NCBI RefSeq assembly: GCF_008079445.1
Contig: NZ_VRYH01000004.1
Location: 310,001 to 374,000, forward strand
DNA: 64,000 nucleotides
Origin: Aidingimonas lacisalsi
GTDB taxonomy: Bacteria > Pseudomonadota > Gammaproteobacteria > Pseudomonadales > Halomonadaceae
Direction of reading: 5' to 3'
How positions within the stretch are numbered: position 1 is the first letter of the stretch; the number at the start of each line of letters is the position of its first letter. This document shows, one piece after another, positions 34,748 to 43,839 of the stretch. Position numbers and translations under genes: made by a program. The notes beneath the pieces were generated by a model. The model did not search any database and had not been told where the DNA came from. It saw nothing but the letters and a program-made list of their open reading frames with translations.

Positions 34748-36127
34748 TTACCGGTTCAGATCCTCACCCGGCAGCACATCCTTGCCTGCAAAATAGTCGT
34801 TGGTCAGTTTGAAAACGACCGGTGACAATAGTGCCAGTGCAATCAGGTTGGGGATCGCCATCATGGCATTGAAGACACTGGCCATCAGCCAGACGAAATT
34901 CAGAGGGGCCACGGCACCCGCCAGAATGGCCAGGATGTAGACGACCCGATAAATCTTGATGGAACCGACACCGAACAGGAACTCGAAACATTTTTCGCCA
35001 TAGAATGCCCAGCCCAGAATCGTCGTGAACGCAAATACCGCTAGCGAGAAGGTCACGACATACTGACCGATTCCGGGAAGCGTGGCGTTGAACGCAAGAG
35101 CTGTCAGTGCCGCGCCTGTCTCGCCGGAGGTCCACTCGGTCGTAGTGAGAATCGCCAGGGCCGTAATGCTGCAGACCACGATGGTATCGATGAACGTACC
35201 CAGCATGGCGATCAATCCCTGACGCACAGGATTTTTGGTCTGTGCAGCCGCATGCGCGATCGGAGCGCTACCCAGACCGGCCTCGTTGGAAAACACACCC
35301 CGAGCCACACCAAACTGAATCGCCTTGGCAACCGCCGCTCCGGCGAAACCGCCAGCGGCGGAAATCGGCGTGAACGCATGGCCGAAGATCATGCCCAGCG
35401 CGCTGCCGATCTGATCAATGTTGATCAGCAGCGCCAGCAAACCACAGAGGATGTATGCCACGGCCATGATCGGAACCAGTTTGCCGGCCACCTTGGCGAT
35501 ACGCTTGATCCCGCCCAGAATGACAGCCCCTGCCAGAACCATGATGATGATGCCCGTCAACCAATGCGGCATGTTGATCGATTCGGCCAGACCGTCTGCC
35601 ACCGAGTTGGACTGTACGGTATTGCCAATACCGAATGCGGCCACTGCACCGAAAAAGGCGAAGGCAAAACCCAGCCAGGCCCACTTGCGGCCCAACCCGT
35701 TGCGAATATAGAACATCGGGCCACCGACGTGATCCCCGGCTTCATCGACCTCACGATAGCGAACCGCCAGCACGGCTTCCGCAAACTTGGTCGCCATGCC
35801 CACCAGTGCGGTAATCCACATCCAGAACACGGCTCCCGGCCCCCCCAGGAAGATAGCCGTTGCCACACCGGCGATGTTCCCAGTACCGATGGTCGCCGAC
35901 AACGACGTCATCAAGGCATTGAACGGCGACACTTCGCCTTCACTTTCTTCCTCCTTGGTGGTCGTTCGCCCCTTCCATAGCAAACTGAAGCCCATCCCGA
36001 GCTTGCGAATCGGCATCAACTTGAGACCGGCCTGAAGATAAAGCCCGACCCCTAGTAGCAGCACCAGCATCAGGGGTCCCCATACCACGCCTTCGATGGC
36101 GCTCAAGAGACTCGTTAAGGTTTCCAT
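34748..36127 (-). CDS. Sodium:alanine/glycine symporter (AgcS/AlsT family)
   Basis: Amino-acid:cation symporter of 459 residues with about 11 membrane segments. Family blocks: a GxG substrate segment in SATIGTGNIAGVATAIFLGGPGA near residue 72 (shown in part), MWITALVGMATKFAEAVLAVRYRE near 100, and GVARGVFSNEAGLGSAPIAHAAA near 275. In these proteins Asn in SNEAGLG and the GTGN stretch coordinate ligand and Na+. Start ATG at 36127 follows GGGGAAGGACG; the upstream in-frame ATG lacks one. Location beside gcvT and gcvHP makes glycine import the most likely role. Upstream lies a 543-base region shared with the divergent gcvH. Confidence 0.92.
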   Translation of the reverse strand: METLTSLLSAIEGVVWGPLMLVLLLGVGLYLQAGLKLMPIRKLGMGFSLLWKGRTTTKEEESEGEVSPFNALMTSLSATIGTGNIAGVATAIFLGGPGAVFWMWITALVGMATKFAEAVLAVRYREVDEAGDHVGGPMFYIRNGLGRKWAWLGFAFAFFGAVAAFGIGNTVQSNSVADGLAESINMPHWLTGIIIMVLAGAVILGGIKRIAKVAGKLVPIMAVAYILCGLLALLINIDQIGSALGMIFGHAFTPISAAGGFAGAAVAKAIQFGVARGVFSNEAGLGSAPIAHAAAQTKNPVRQGLIAMLGTFIDTIVVCSITALAILTTTEWTSGETGAALTALAFNATLPGIGQYVVTFSLAVFAFTTILGWAFYGEKCFEFLFGVGSIKIYRVVYILAILAGAVAPLNFVWLMASVFNAMMAIPNLIALALLSPVVFKLTNDYFAGKDVLPGEDLNR

Positions 36128-36670
36128 TACGTCCTTCCCCTTACCTTGGTTGTTGTTGTGCACTCGTTGGCATGCGGTGCACTGATTCGCGCGTTAAGCA
36201 ATGTGTCATAACGCTGGATGTCCCCATTCACGTAGAATGCTTAGCCATCCAACCCGCGTAAGATAGCGAATCACACCACGATTCGACCAGCCCACCACAA
36301 AAAAATCGTGCTGCTGAGAATGCGACCGCTGCTGAGCAGCCCATGCCCGGCCTCAGCCCACTGCAACGTCAGCATCCGAGTTCCATGGTAGCCGACGTCC
36401 TGGAAGTACGCTGTGACATAGACGGCAACGAAACTTGTTTCTTATTGGAAACATAGATACATTATGCCGCAATATGGGTACACGACAAGTGCCCATCATG
36501 CCTGCAATGGCGTGTAACGCTGGACGTCTATGGCAAAGTCGGCCAACTTAGGAGGTGGCTCGATACGGAGTCGGCACAGACCGACACGGCCAATCATGGT
36601 GCCGGACGGCATCGTCGCCATGCCTTCCTACAGCGCCGACAACAGACCCTTTTTCGTATAGGAAATTGCA
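36128..36670. other. Long divergent intergenic region between agcS and gcvH
   Basis: 543 bases without a convincing gene. It contains a promoter-like sequence with an embedded inverted repeat (36435-36463), a GCTGCTGAGCAGC palindrome near 36329-36341, and an imperfect 25-base direct repeat (36199-36222 and 36503-36528). The conserved core sequences of a glycine riboswitch were looked for on both strands and not found. Confidence 0.6.
36435..36463 (+). promoter_or_regulatory. Candidate gcvH promoter with TyrR-like palindrome
   Basis: -35-like TTGTTT (36435-36440), 17-base spacer, -10-like TACATT (36458-36463). Overlapping it is a perfect inverted repeat TGTTTC-N6-GAAACA at 36436-36453, with the same geometry (6-6-6) as TyrR-type boxes. 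The Pseudomonas glycine cleavage activator GcsR is a TyrR-like protein, which makes this placement notable. No protein binding is shown by the sequence. Confidence 0.4.
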
Positions 36671-37066
36671 ATGAGCTCGATTCCATCCAACCTGCGCTAT
36701 ACCGACAGCCACGAGTGGGTCCTCGACAACGGTGATGGCACGGCCACGCTAGGCGTCACCGACCATGCTCAAGAAGCCTTGGGTGACGTGGTGTTCGTTG
36801 AACTTCCAGATGCCGGTCGCGAACTCGAGACCGGCGAAGAGTTTGGCGTCATCGAGTCGGTCAAGGCCGCTTCGGACCTCTACAGCCCGATTAGCGGAGA
36901 GATTCTGGAAGTCAATGAGTCACTGGAAGACACGCCTGAAGCGATCAACGAGTCCCCTTACCAGGACGGCTGGATCGTCAAGGTAAAACTGACTGACAGT
37001 GACCAACTCGGCTCACTGCTCGATGCGGACGCCTACACCCGCATCGTCGAAGCCGAGCAAGACTGA
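36671..37066 (+). CDS. gcvH: Glycine cleavage system H-protein
   Basis: Lipoyl carrier protein of 131 residues that shuttles the aminomethyl group between P-, T- and L-proteins. The lipoylated Lys65 is in IESVKAASDLYSPISGE. The typical opening RYTDSHEWV and VGDVVFVELP-like strand (ALGDVVFVELPDAG) are present. Start ATG at 36671 follows TAGGAAAT. gcvP follows 69 bases downstream after a hairpin. The gene is divergent from the agcS-gcvT side. Confidence 0.97.
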   Translation: MSSIPSNLRYTDSHEWVLDNGDGTATLGVTDHAQEALGDVVFVELPDAGRELETGEEFGVIESVKAASDLYSPISGEILEVNESLEDTPEAINESPYQDGWIVKVKLTDSDQLGSLLDADAYTRIVEAEQD

Positions 37067-37078
37067 TACTTCCATCAT

Positions 37079-37108
37079 GCACGGGGGCTGTGCACCAAGC
37101 GCCCGTGC
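37079..37108 (+). other. Hairpin between gcvH and gcvP
   Basis: Inverted repeat GCACGGG...CCCGTGC with a 16-base spacer that itself can pair in part (GGC/GC), followed by TTTCTC. It could be a partial terminator that sets a higher H- than P-protein level, or an mRNA stabiliser. Confidence 0.45.
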
Positions 37109-37135
37109 TTTCTCACTACCATGGCAGGGTGTTTC

Positions 37136-40030
37136 ATGGCACTAGATAATCGCCGACTGACTGAACTGGCCGACCACGACGCGTTTGTGCATCGCCATAA
37201 TGGCCCGGATGCCGATGAAGTGCAGGGCATGCTTGAAACGGTTGGAGTCGATACGCTCCCCAGCTTGATCGAAAAAACGGTACCGCCGGATATTCGACTG
37301 GGACGCGAGTTGGCGCTTGACGGGCCCCGTTCCGAAGCGGAAGCCCTCGATTACCTGAAGCATCTGGCTCGTCAGAACAAGGTCTGCAAGACCTACATTG
37401 GCCAGGGGTATCACAACACCCATCTTCCCGCTGTCATCCAGCGCAATGTCCTGGAAAATCCAGGCTGGTATACCGCTTACACCCCCTACCAGCCGGAAAT
37501 CGCTCAAGGTCGTCTGGAAGGACTTCTCAACTTCCAGCAAATGGTCATGGATCTGACCGGCATGGAACTGGCGAATGCCTCCTTGCTCGACGAAGCCACA
37601 GCCGCGGCGGAAGCCATGGCACTCTGCAAGCGTGCCAACAAGAAATCCAAGAGCCAGGCTTTCTTCGTCGCCGACGACGTATTGCCCCAAACGCTGGACG
37701 TCTTGCGTACGCGCGCCTACTACTTCGGCTTCGAGCTCGTCGTCGCCCCGGCCGAGGATCTAGCGCACACGGATGTCTTCGGGGCACTGCTGCAGTACCC
37801 GGGTCAGAGCGGTCAGGTACGTGACCTGTCCTCTCTGCTGTCGCAAGCGCGTGATGCCAATATCATGACTTGCGTCGCCGCCGATATCATGGGTCTGGTA
37901 CTGCTGAAGGAGCCAGGCGCTCTCGGCGCCGATATCGTCGTCGGCAATACTCAGCGCTTTGGTGTGCCGATGGGTTACGGCGGCCCGCATGCCGCCTTCT
38001 TTGCCACCACCGACAAGCTCAAGCGTTCCGTCCCCGGCCGCATCATCGGTGTGTCCAAGGATACCCATGGAAACGATGCCCTGCGGATGGCGATGCAGAC
38101 GCGCGAACAGCACATCCGACGCGAAAAGGCGACCTCGAACATCTGTACCGCCCAGGCACTGCTCGCCAATATTGCCGGTTTCTATGCCGTGTATCACGGC
38201 CAGGAGGGATTGCACACCATTGCCTCCCGAATCCACCGACTGACGACCGTCCTGGCCGAAGGCCTGCGACAACGGGGCGTTCATCTGGCGCATGACAGTT
38301 GGTTCGATACTCTGCGTCTCACGGATGCCGATGCCGGAAAGATCCATGGCCGCGCCTTAACGCATGACATCAACCTGCGCTATTTCGAGGATGGGGATAT
38401 CGGTGTCACGCTGGACGAGACGACCACAGCCGCCGACCTGAGCGTGCTGTTCGATGTGCTGGTCGGCGAGGAACACGATCTGTCGGTGCCGACGCTCGAC
38501 GAACAGGTCGTGGCGCAGGGAATCACCGGCATTCCCGGCGAGTGTCAGCGACAGTCAGAGTTTCTGACCCACCCTACCTTCCAGCGCTACCGCAGCGAAA
38601 CGGAAATGCTGCGTTACCTCAAACGACTGGAAAACCGCGATCTGTCGTTGACTCATTCCATGATCCCCTTGGGGTCATGCACCATGAAGCTCAACGCCAC
38701 CAGTGAAATGGTGCCGATCACTTGGCCGGAATTCGCCAATATTCATCCTTTCGCTCCTAGTGACCAAGCCGTCGGCTATCAGCAGATGATCGATGAACTT
38801 GCCGCCTTTCTGGTGGAGATCACCGGTTATGAGCATATCTCCATGCAGCCCAACTCCGGCGCACAAGGTGAATATGCCGGTCTGGTCGCCATACGTCGAT
38901 ATCAAGCGGCACAAGGCGAGGGACATCGGGACATCTGTCTGATCCCCAGTTCCGCCCATGGTACGAATCCGGCGTCGGCCGCCATGGCGCACATGAACGT
39001 CGTGGTCGTCGAGTGCGACGACGATGGCAATATCGATCTCGAGGACCTTCGTCTCAAGGCAGATAAGCATCGGGACTCGCTTTCCGCCATCATGCTCACG
39101 TACCCCTCGACGCACGGCGTTTTCGAAGCAGGTATTCGCGAAGCGTGCCGTATCGTGCATGACAATGGCGGCCAAGTGTACATCGACGGCGCCAACATGA
39201 ACGCCCAGGTTGGCCTCACTCGTCCCGGCGACTTCGGTGGCGATGTATCGCACCTCAATCTGCACAAGACCTTCTGTATACCGCATGGCGGTGGTGGTCC
39301 CGGCATGGGTCCCATCGGCGTCAAGTCACACCTGGCACCGCATGTATCAAACCATGTCGTCACCCCCATTCAAGGCGTCGAAACCACGGCGGGTGCGGTA
39401 TCCGCTACAGCCTATGGTTCTGCATCGATCCTGCCGATCTCCTGGGCCTACATCAAGATGATGGGTGCGCGGGGCCTGCGTCAGGCAACCGAACTGGCCA
39501 TTCTCAACGCCAATTACATCGCCAAGCGGCTGGAAGCGCATTATCCCATTCTCTACAAGGGAACTAATGGCACGGTTGCCCATGAATGCATTATCGACGT
39601 GCGGCCCCTGAAAGCGTCATCCGGCATCAGTGAGGAAGACATCGCCAAGCGGTTGATGGATTATGGGTTTCACGCACCGACCATGTCGTTCCCGGTCCCC
39701 GGTACACTGATGGTGGAACCCACCGAATCGGAATCCCGCTATGAAATCGACCGGTTCTGCGATGCCATGATCGCGATTCGAGAAGAGATTGCCAACGTCG
39801 AGAAGGGAGTATGGCCGGCTGACGATAATCCACTGGTCAAGGCACCGCATACCATGGCCGACCTGATGGATGCGCATTGGGAGCGAGCCTACAGCCGGGA
39901 GCTTGGTGCATTTCCATCGCAAGCCGCCAAGGCCGCCAAGTTCTGGCCGGCCGTGAACCGGGTCGACAATGTCTTCGGTGATCGCAACCTGATCTGCTCC
40001 TGCCCCAGTATCGACGAATACCGGGATTGA
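37136..40030 (+). CDS. gcvP: Glycine dehydrogenase (decarboxylating), P-protein
   Basis: Single-chain, PLP-dependent P-protein of 964 residues (E. coli GcvP is 957) that decarboxylates glycine and loads the aminomethyl group on GcvH. The N-terminal half contains [18 protein letters not shown] and [20 protein letters not shown]. The C-terminal catalytic half has [39 protein letters not shown], and the PLP Lys at about residue 711 in [23 protein letters not shown] at 37136 is preferred (CAGGGTG upstream); ATG at 37121 is in frame too. A terminator-like hairpin follows the stop codon. Confidence 0.97.
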   Translation: MALDNRRLTELADHDAFVHRHNGPDADEVQGMLETVGVDTLPSLIEKTVPPDIRLGRELALDGPRSEAEALDYLKHLARQNKVCKTYIGQGYHNTHLPAVIQRNVLENPGWYTAYTPYQPEIAQGRLEGLLNFQQMVMDLTGMELANASLLDEATAAAEAMALCKRANKKSKSQAFFVADDVLPQTLDVLRTRAYYFGFELVVAPAEDLAHTDVFGALLQYPGQSGQVRDLSSLLSQARDANIMTCVAADIMGLVLLKEPGALGADIVVGNTQRFGVPMGYGGPHAAFFATTDKLKRSVPGRIIGVSKDTHGNDALRMAMQTREQHIRREKATSNICTAQALLANIAGFYAVYHGQEGLHTIASRIHRLTTVLAEGLRQRGVHLAHDSWFDTLRLTDADAGKIHGRALTHDINLRYFEDGDIGVTLDETTTAADLSVLFDVLVGEEHDLSVPTLDEQVVAQGITGIPGECQRQSEFLTHPTFQRYRSETEMLRYLKRLENRDLSLTHSMIPLGSCTMKLNATSEMVPITWPEFANIHPFAPSDQAVGYQQMIDELAAFLVEITGYEHISMQPNSGAQGEYAGLVAIRRYQAAQGEGHRDICLIPSSAHGTNPASAAMAHMNVVVVECDDDGNIDLEDLRLKADKHRDSLSAIMLTYPSTHGVFEAGIREACRIVHDNGGQVYIDGANMNAQVGLTRPGDFGGDVSHLNLHKTFCIPHGGGGPGMGPIGVKSHLAPHVSNHVVTPIQGVETTAGAVSATAYGSASILPISWAYIKMMGARGLRQATELAILNANYIAKRLEAHYPILYKGTNGTVAHECIIDVRPLKASSGISEEDIAKRLMDYGFHAPTMSFPVPGTLMVEPTESESRYEIDRFCDAMIAIREEIANVEKGVWPADDNPLVKAPHTMADLMDAHWERAYSRELGAFPSQAAKAAKFWPAVNRVDNVFGDRNLICSCPSIDEYRD

Positions 40031-40039
40031 GCCCGGCTA

Positions 40040-40070
40040 CGCCCCATCCCCGTACCAGGTCGATGGGGCG
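40040..40070. terminator. Terminator-like hairpin between gcvP and the LysR gene
   Basis: Perfect nine-pair stem CGCCCCATC / GATGGGGCG with a 13-base loop, followed by TTATC. It sits between convergent genes and could act for gcvP. The T-run is short. Confidence 0.5.
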
Positions 40071-40078
40071 TTATCAGG

Positions 40079-41023
40079 TCACGGAGAAGGCCATGGCTCC
40101 GATGCCGTCTTCTCCAGGCCCGGCTCCTCGGCATACCCATAGAGCGTATGCCGTCGCTGGTCCCGAAAGTCGGCAAGCAGTTGGGCATACCGTCTGGGCA
40201 ACTCGCTACCCACCTGCGTGACTCGATGCAGCGTTTCATACACCGGTTGCGATAACGGCCATTCCTTGACTTGGCGCTGCCAGGGCGAGGTCTCCAGTAC
40301 CAGCCGGGATATCACCGTGAACCCGAGTCCACGGGCAACGGCATCTAATACCATGCTCACTTCATTGGTGAATCCCTGCCGTGGCACCTGCCCCATGGAA
40401 CGAAATTCGTCCGGAAAATTGGTACGTAGCATCTGTCCGGCATGGTTGATCCCATCGGAGTAATTGACGAACCCCAGGGCCATGAGATCAGCCAATGTGG
40501 TACCGGTAAAGTCGGCCGGAACCACCAGGCAAAGCGGTTCCTGATGCCAGAGTTCGTAACTCAAATCGGGGTGCTTGATGACGTCGGTAACGATACCTAC
40601 ATCGCAACGGCCCTTGAGGACATCCTGAACTATGTCGCCATTGAAAGCGAAGCTGTAGTTGACGCGTAATCCCGGATACATCTGCTGGTAGCCCAGAATG
40701 AAAGGATAGAACATCAAACCGACACTGCCCGGCGAAGCAATACGACATTCACCGGAATCCAGCGATTCATTATCCAATGAATGACGGAATTGCTCATGCT
40801 CGGCAAACAACTTGACCGAGTAGTCATAGGCACGTCGCCCACTCTCCGTCAGTGTGAATTTACGTCCGTGCCGGTTGAGCAAGGGCTTCTGCAAATACTG
40901 CTCGAGTTTACGTATGTGCTGACTGACTCCAGGTTGAGTCATGTCGAGACGCCGTGCCGTCAGCGTGAAACTGCCGGTCTCGACCAAGGTCACGAACGTA
41001 CGGAAATACTGAGCATTAAACAT
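40079..41023 (-). CDS. LysR-family transcriptional regulator
   Basis: LysR-type regulator of 314 residues. The N-terminal winged helix (about 1-65) reads FNAQYFRTFVTLVETGSFT and MTQPGVSQHIRKLEQYL. The effector-binding domain begins near residue 90 with CRIASPGSVGLMFYPF. ATG at 41023 is selected since LysR homology begins immediately after it; an upstream in-frame GTG adds only five residues. It is convergent with gcvP and divergent from yfcL. Regulation of the glycine cleavage genes is possible by position only. No GcvA-specific feature is evident, and self-regulation from the 145-base upstream gap is typical. Confidence 0.88.
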   Translation of the reverse strand: MFNAQYFRTFVTLVETGSFTLTARRLDMTQPGVSQHIRKLEQYLQKPLLNRHGRKFTLTESGRRAYDYSVKLFAEHEQFRHSLDNESLDSGECRIASPGSVGLMFYPFILGYQQMYPGLRVNYSFAFNGDIVQDVLKGRCDVGIVTDVIKHPDLSYELWHQEPLCLVVPADFTGTTLADLMALGFVNYSDGINHAGQMLRTNFPDEFRSMGQVPRQGFTNEVSMVLDAVARGLGFTVISRLVLETSPWQRQVKEWPLSQPVYETLHRVTQVGSELPRRYAQLLADFRDQRRHTLYGYAEEPGLEKTASEPWPSP

Positions 41024-41168
41024 GGAGCAGCGCTTCACTCGATGACGAACACAAGGCGTGGCAAACGGCGTCGATAATATCAGAATTCTTCATCCGGGGC
41101 AGCGCTGCGGTAGCGAGCACTCCCATGTTATGATGAGAACAGTTTCAGCAACCAAGGCTCAAGTCGAT

Positions 41169-41459
41169 ATGCCCGACCCGCTAGCTCGTCGCGCAGACGC
41201 CATCCATCAAGCACTGGTCGTCATGGAACAGCAAGCTGACGACGATGACCTCTTTGCCCTGGGGTATCTGATCCCCCAAGTGCCCCTCGTCATGGAAATG
41301 GTCGAATACGACCCCGAGAACGTCCTCGCCGAGGATTTCGACGACGTCTTTCTCGAGTGGCTGAATGATGCCTTCACCAATGACGCCATGAGCCAGGATG
41401 ACCAGCACCATATACGCCGCTTATGGGATCGGGCCGTACAGGAAGCAGAGACCACATGA
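41169..41459 (+). CDS. yfcL: YfcL-family protein
   Basis: Small acidic protein of 96 residues resembling E. coli YfcL. The recognisable stretch is ALVVMEQQADDDDLFALGYLIPQVPLVM (shown in part: DDDDLFALGYLIPQVPLVM). The C-terminal helix ends DQHHIRRLWDRAVQEA. Function is unknown in all species that I know of. ATG at 41169 is chosen by homology; AAGG lies 11-14 bases upstream. Its stop overlaps the ppnN start (ATGA), so the products are translationally coupled, hinting at a shared role in nucleotide turnover, which is inference. Confidence 0.75.
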   Translation: MPDPLARRADAIHQALVVMEQQADDDDLFALGYLIPQVPLVMEMVEYDPENVLAEDFDDVFLEWLNDAFTNDAMSQDDQHHIRRLWDRAVQEAETT

Positions 41460-42838
41460 CAAAGATGACGCCGATGCCCCCCACGGTTTCCACCATCATT
41501 TCTCCCGAAGGCAGCCTGGAAGTCCTGTCTCAGCATGAAGTGAATCGGCTACGAGACACGTCGGCCAATGGCCTTCACGACCTTCTGTGGCGCTGCGCCC
41601 TGGCCGTTCTGAATTGTGGCAATCCCACGGACGATGGCCGTGAGGTCATGGAGACATATCACGATTTCGATATCGAAGTACTGCAGCAGGATCGCGGCAT
41701 CAGGCTCAAACTCAGCAACGCGCCGGCGGACGCCTTCGTCGATGGCAAGATGATTCGCGGGATTCGGGAACTGTTATCCGCGGTGCTACGCGACATCGTC
41801 TATGTCTATAACGAAATCCAGACGCAGCAACGCTTCGATCTCAGTACCGGGGAAGGCACGACCAATGCCGTCTTTCATATACTGAGAAAGGCGGGGGCCC
41901 TCAAGCCATCACTCGATCCCGGACTGGTGGTCTGCTGGGGAGGACACTCGATCACCAGGGAAGAGTACAATTATACCAAGGATGTCGGTTACCACCTTGG
42001 TCTGCGCGACATGGACATCTGTACCGGGTGTGGACCCGGCGCCATGAAAGGGCCGATGAAAGGCGCCAATGTGGCTCATGCCAAGCAACGGCGGAGCCTG
42101 GGGCGCTACATAGGAATATCCGAGCCCGGGATCATTGCCGCGGAGTCACCGAACCCGATCGTCAATGAACTGGTCATCATGCCCGATATCGAAAAGCGTC
42201 TGGAAGCCTTCGTGCGGCTTGGACATGGCATCATCATCTTTCCCGGCGGCGTCGGCACCGCCGAGGAAATTCTCTATCTGCTGGGAATCCTGCTACACCC
42301 GGAGAATCGCGAAACGCCCTTCCCGGTCATCTTTACCGGCCCAGCGGGGTCAGCGGATTATTTTGCCCGGATCGATGAATTTCTCAGCTACACACTGGGT
42401 GACAAGGCTCGCGAACGCTATCGAATCATGATTGACGACCCTATCGGGGTGGCTCGTGCCATGCGAGAAGGCATTGATGACGTTGCTGAGTTCCGCCGCC
42501 AACAGCAGGATGCGTTCTACTATAACTGGCGCTTGAACATCGCTCGAGATTTCCAGGCACCCTTCGAGCCCACGCATGAATCCATGGCCAACCTGGCATT
42601 GCACCGCCAACAGCCCATCCATGAGCTGGCTGCCAATCTCAGACGAGCGTTTTCGGGCATCGTGGCCGGCAACGTCAAGGAACCGGGGATTCGCGCGATC
42701 GAGGCCCATGGCCCCTTCCGCCTCCATGCCGAGCCGGAGCTGATGACGCGGCTGGATGAATTGCTCACGTCATTCGTCGAACAGGGACGGATGAAATTGC
42801 CTGGTAGCCATTACGTGCCTTGCTATACACTGAATTGA
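41456..42838 (+). CDS. ppnN: Pyrimidine/purine nucleotide 5'-monophosphate nucleosidase PpnN
   Basis: LOG-fold nucleosidase of 460 residues (E. coli PpnN/YgdH is 454) that cleaves nucleoside monophosphates to base plus ribose 5-phosphate and is a (p)ppGpp target in E. coli. Near-identical blocks: VVCWGGHSITREEYNYTK, DICTGCGPGAMKGPMKGA near 200, NPIVNELVIMPDIEKRLEAF and IIIFPGGVGTAEEILYLLGI near 268 (catalytic PGGxGTxxE), and LRRAFSGIVAGNVKEPGIRAI near 400. The flanking regulatory domains are present. ATG at 41456 overlaps the yfcL stop; two further in-frame ATGs nearby are possible starts. Confidence 0.95.
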   Translation: MTKMTPMPPTVSTIISPEGSLEVLSQHEVNRLRDTSANGLHDLLWRCALAVLNCGNPTDDGREVMETYHDFDIEVLQQDRGIRLKLSNAPADAFVDGKMIRGIRELLSAVLRDIVYVYNEIQTQQRFDLSTGEGTTNAVFHILRKAGALKPSLDPGLVVCWGGHSITREEYNYTKDVGYHLGLRDMDICTGCGPGAMKGPMKGANVAHAKQRRSLGRYIGISEPGIIAAESPNPIVNELVIMPDIEKRLEAFVRLGHGIIIFPGGVGTAEEILYLLGILLHPENRETPFPVIFTGPAGSADYFARIDEFLSYTLGDKARERYRIMIDDPIGVARAMREGIDDVAEFRRQQQDAFYYNWRLNIARDFQAPFEPTHESMANLALHRQQPIHELAANLRRAFSGIVAGNVKEPGIRAIEAHGPFRLHAEPELMTRLDELLTSFVEQGRMKLPGSHYVPCYTLN

Positions 42839-42872
42839 ACAGCGTCACAGGCGTTATGACGTCAGGATCGTC

Positions 42873-43232
42873 TCAGGCCCGCTGCCACAACAACGTTACG
42901 ACATGCAGCAGTAACCCGGACAGCGCTGCCTGAGATAGCCACAGCGGCCAGATGATGATGCCATGCGTCGAGATCTGCCATAGTGCGGTGATAGTCAACC
43001 CGGCGGCCAGCCAGCCGCCGAGACGACCCACCATTTTCGGCATCCGCTGCCGCGAATCGCTATCCAGTAGTCGCCAATGCCAGATGGCAACGATGCCCAC
43101 CCCGACGAACGCGACCACCATCAACCCCAAGCGAGTCGTATGGTGATCGATCAGATAGCGCGGGATACTCGCCACGATCAAAATAAGCACCCCTAAAAGA
43201 GCGCTCAACCGCTGAGGGGACACATTACCCAT
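42873..43232 (-). CDS. Small integral membrane protein, unknown
   Basis: Protein of 119 residues with four hydrophobic segments: ALLGVLILIVASIP near 10-24, LGLMVVAFVGVGIVAIWHW near 32-50, GWLAAGLTITALWQI near 72-88, and LWLSQAALSGLLLHVVTLLW near 95-115. Short basic loops lie between them. I do not recognise the family. ATG at 43232 begins four bases after the mioC stop codon, so it is likely co-transcribed and coupled with the flavodoxin. It is convergent with ppnN (34-base gap). A role in electron transfer with MioC would be a guess. Confidence 0.65.
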   Translation of the reverse strand: MGNVSPQRLSALLGVLILIVASIPRYLIDHHTTRLGLMVVAFVGVGIVAIWHWRLLDSDSRQRMPKMVGRLGGWLAAGLTITALWQISTHGIIIWPLWLSQAALSGLLLHVVTLLWQRA

Positions 43233-43236
43233 CACG

Positions 43237-43701
43237 TCAGGCAACCTGTAGATTCTGAGTCTCGATCCACTCTTCCGCCCATGGCAAGGCAGCATCATCC
43301 GCCATGAATGTCTCCATGGCATCGACTTCAAGGCGATCACCCAGACGCTCTGCTCCCAAGTCCTGCAGCAGGGCATCGAGGGAGCGCCCTCCACCACAGA
43401 AGGTCTCTCCGTAAGAACTGTCTCCCAACGCAATCAGTCCGTAACGCAGCCCTGCCAGGGATGGGCTCTGATCCTGCAAGGCACGTACAAACGGGACTAG
43501 ATTCCCGGGGCAATCCCCACTACCCGTCGTAGAAACGCAGAATAGCGACAAATCAGGACTGGATCCTACCAGATCGTCCAGTGACGGTTGCTCGTGGATC
43601 TCGACATCATAACCTGCTTGCTCGAATAGCGGCTGGATCTGCTCGGCGACATCCAATGCCCCGCCGTAGACGGTGCCAACAAATATCTTGAGGTTGGGCA
43701 T
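43237..43701 (-). CDS. mioC: Flavodoxin-domain protein MioC
   Basis: FMN-binding flavodoxin-like protein of 154 residues. The phosphate-binding loop region reads VGTVYGGALDVAEQI near residue 8-22. The isoalloxazine loops read STTGSGDCPGN near 58 and LGDSSYGETFCGGGRSLD near 92, a pattern shared with MioC and sulfite-reductase-type flavodoxins. E. coli MioC (147 residues) supports biotin synthase in vitro. Unlike in E. coli, it is not beside oriC. Start ATG at 43701 follows CGAGAAAAG. The following small membrane protein gene is nearly contiguous. Confidence 0.88.
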   Translation of the reverse strand: MPNLKIFVGTVYGGALDVAEQIQPLFEQAGYDVEIHEQPSLDDLVGSSPDLSLFCVSTTGSGDCPGNLVPFVRALQDQSPSLAGLRYGLIALGDSSYGETFCGGGRSLDALLQDLGAERLGDRLEVDAMETFMADDAALPWAEEWIETQNLQVA

Positions 43702-43793
43702 ACAAAGACTTTTCTCGGTGAATTCGCGGGCGATTCTACCACAGCCAGTGTGGTGGACCGAATCCTATACTGGCGGGTCTACGCGAAACGCAA

Positions 43794-43813
43794 CGGAGCC
43801 GGGAGCGGCTCCG
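43794..43813 (-). terminator. Terminator of ihfA
   Basis: Hairpin CGGAGCC-GGGAGC-GGCTCCG (seven perfect pairs), 26 bases past the ihfA stop on the minus strand, followed by TTGCGTTT. It would close the pheST-ihfA transcript before mioC. Confidence 0.6.
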
Positions 43814-43839
43814 TCACCAGAATGAGACACCGTCCCGTC

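Noticed and set aside
35252-35980. 242-codon open phase on the plus strand
   Set aside because: It lies wholly antisense to the sodium:alanine symporter gene and encodes a low-complexity His/Arg/Gln-rich sequence, typical of a mirror of a GC-rich gene.
36128-36670. Glycine riboswitch expected between agcS and gcvH
   Set aside because: The conserved core strings of the tandem glycine aptamers were not found on either strand; only a promoter-like palindrome and short repeats are visible.
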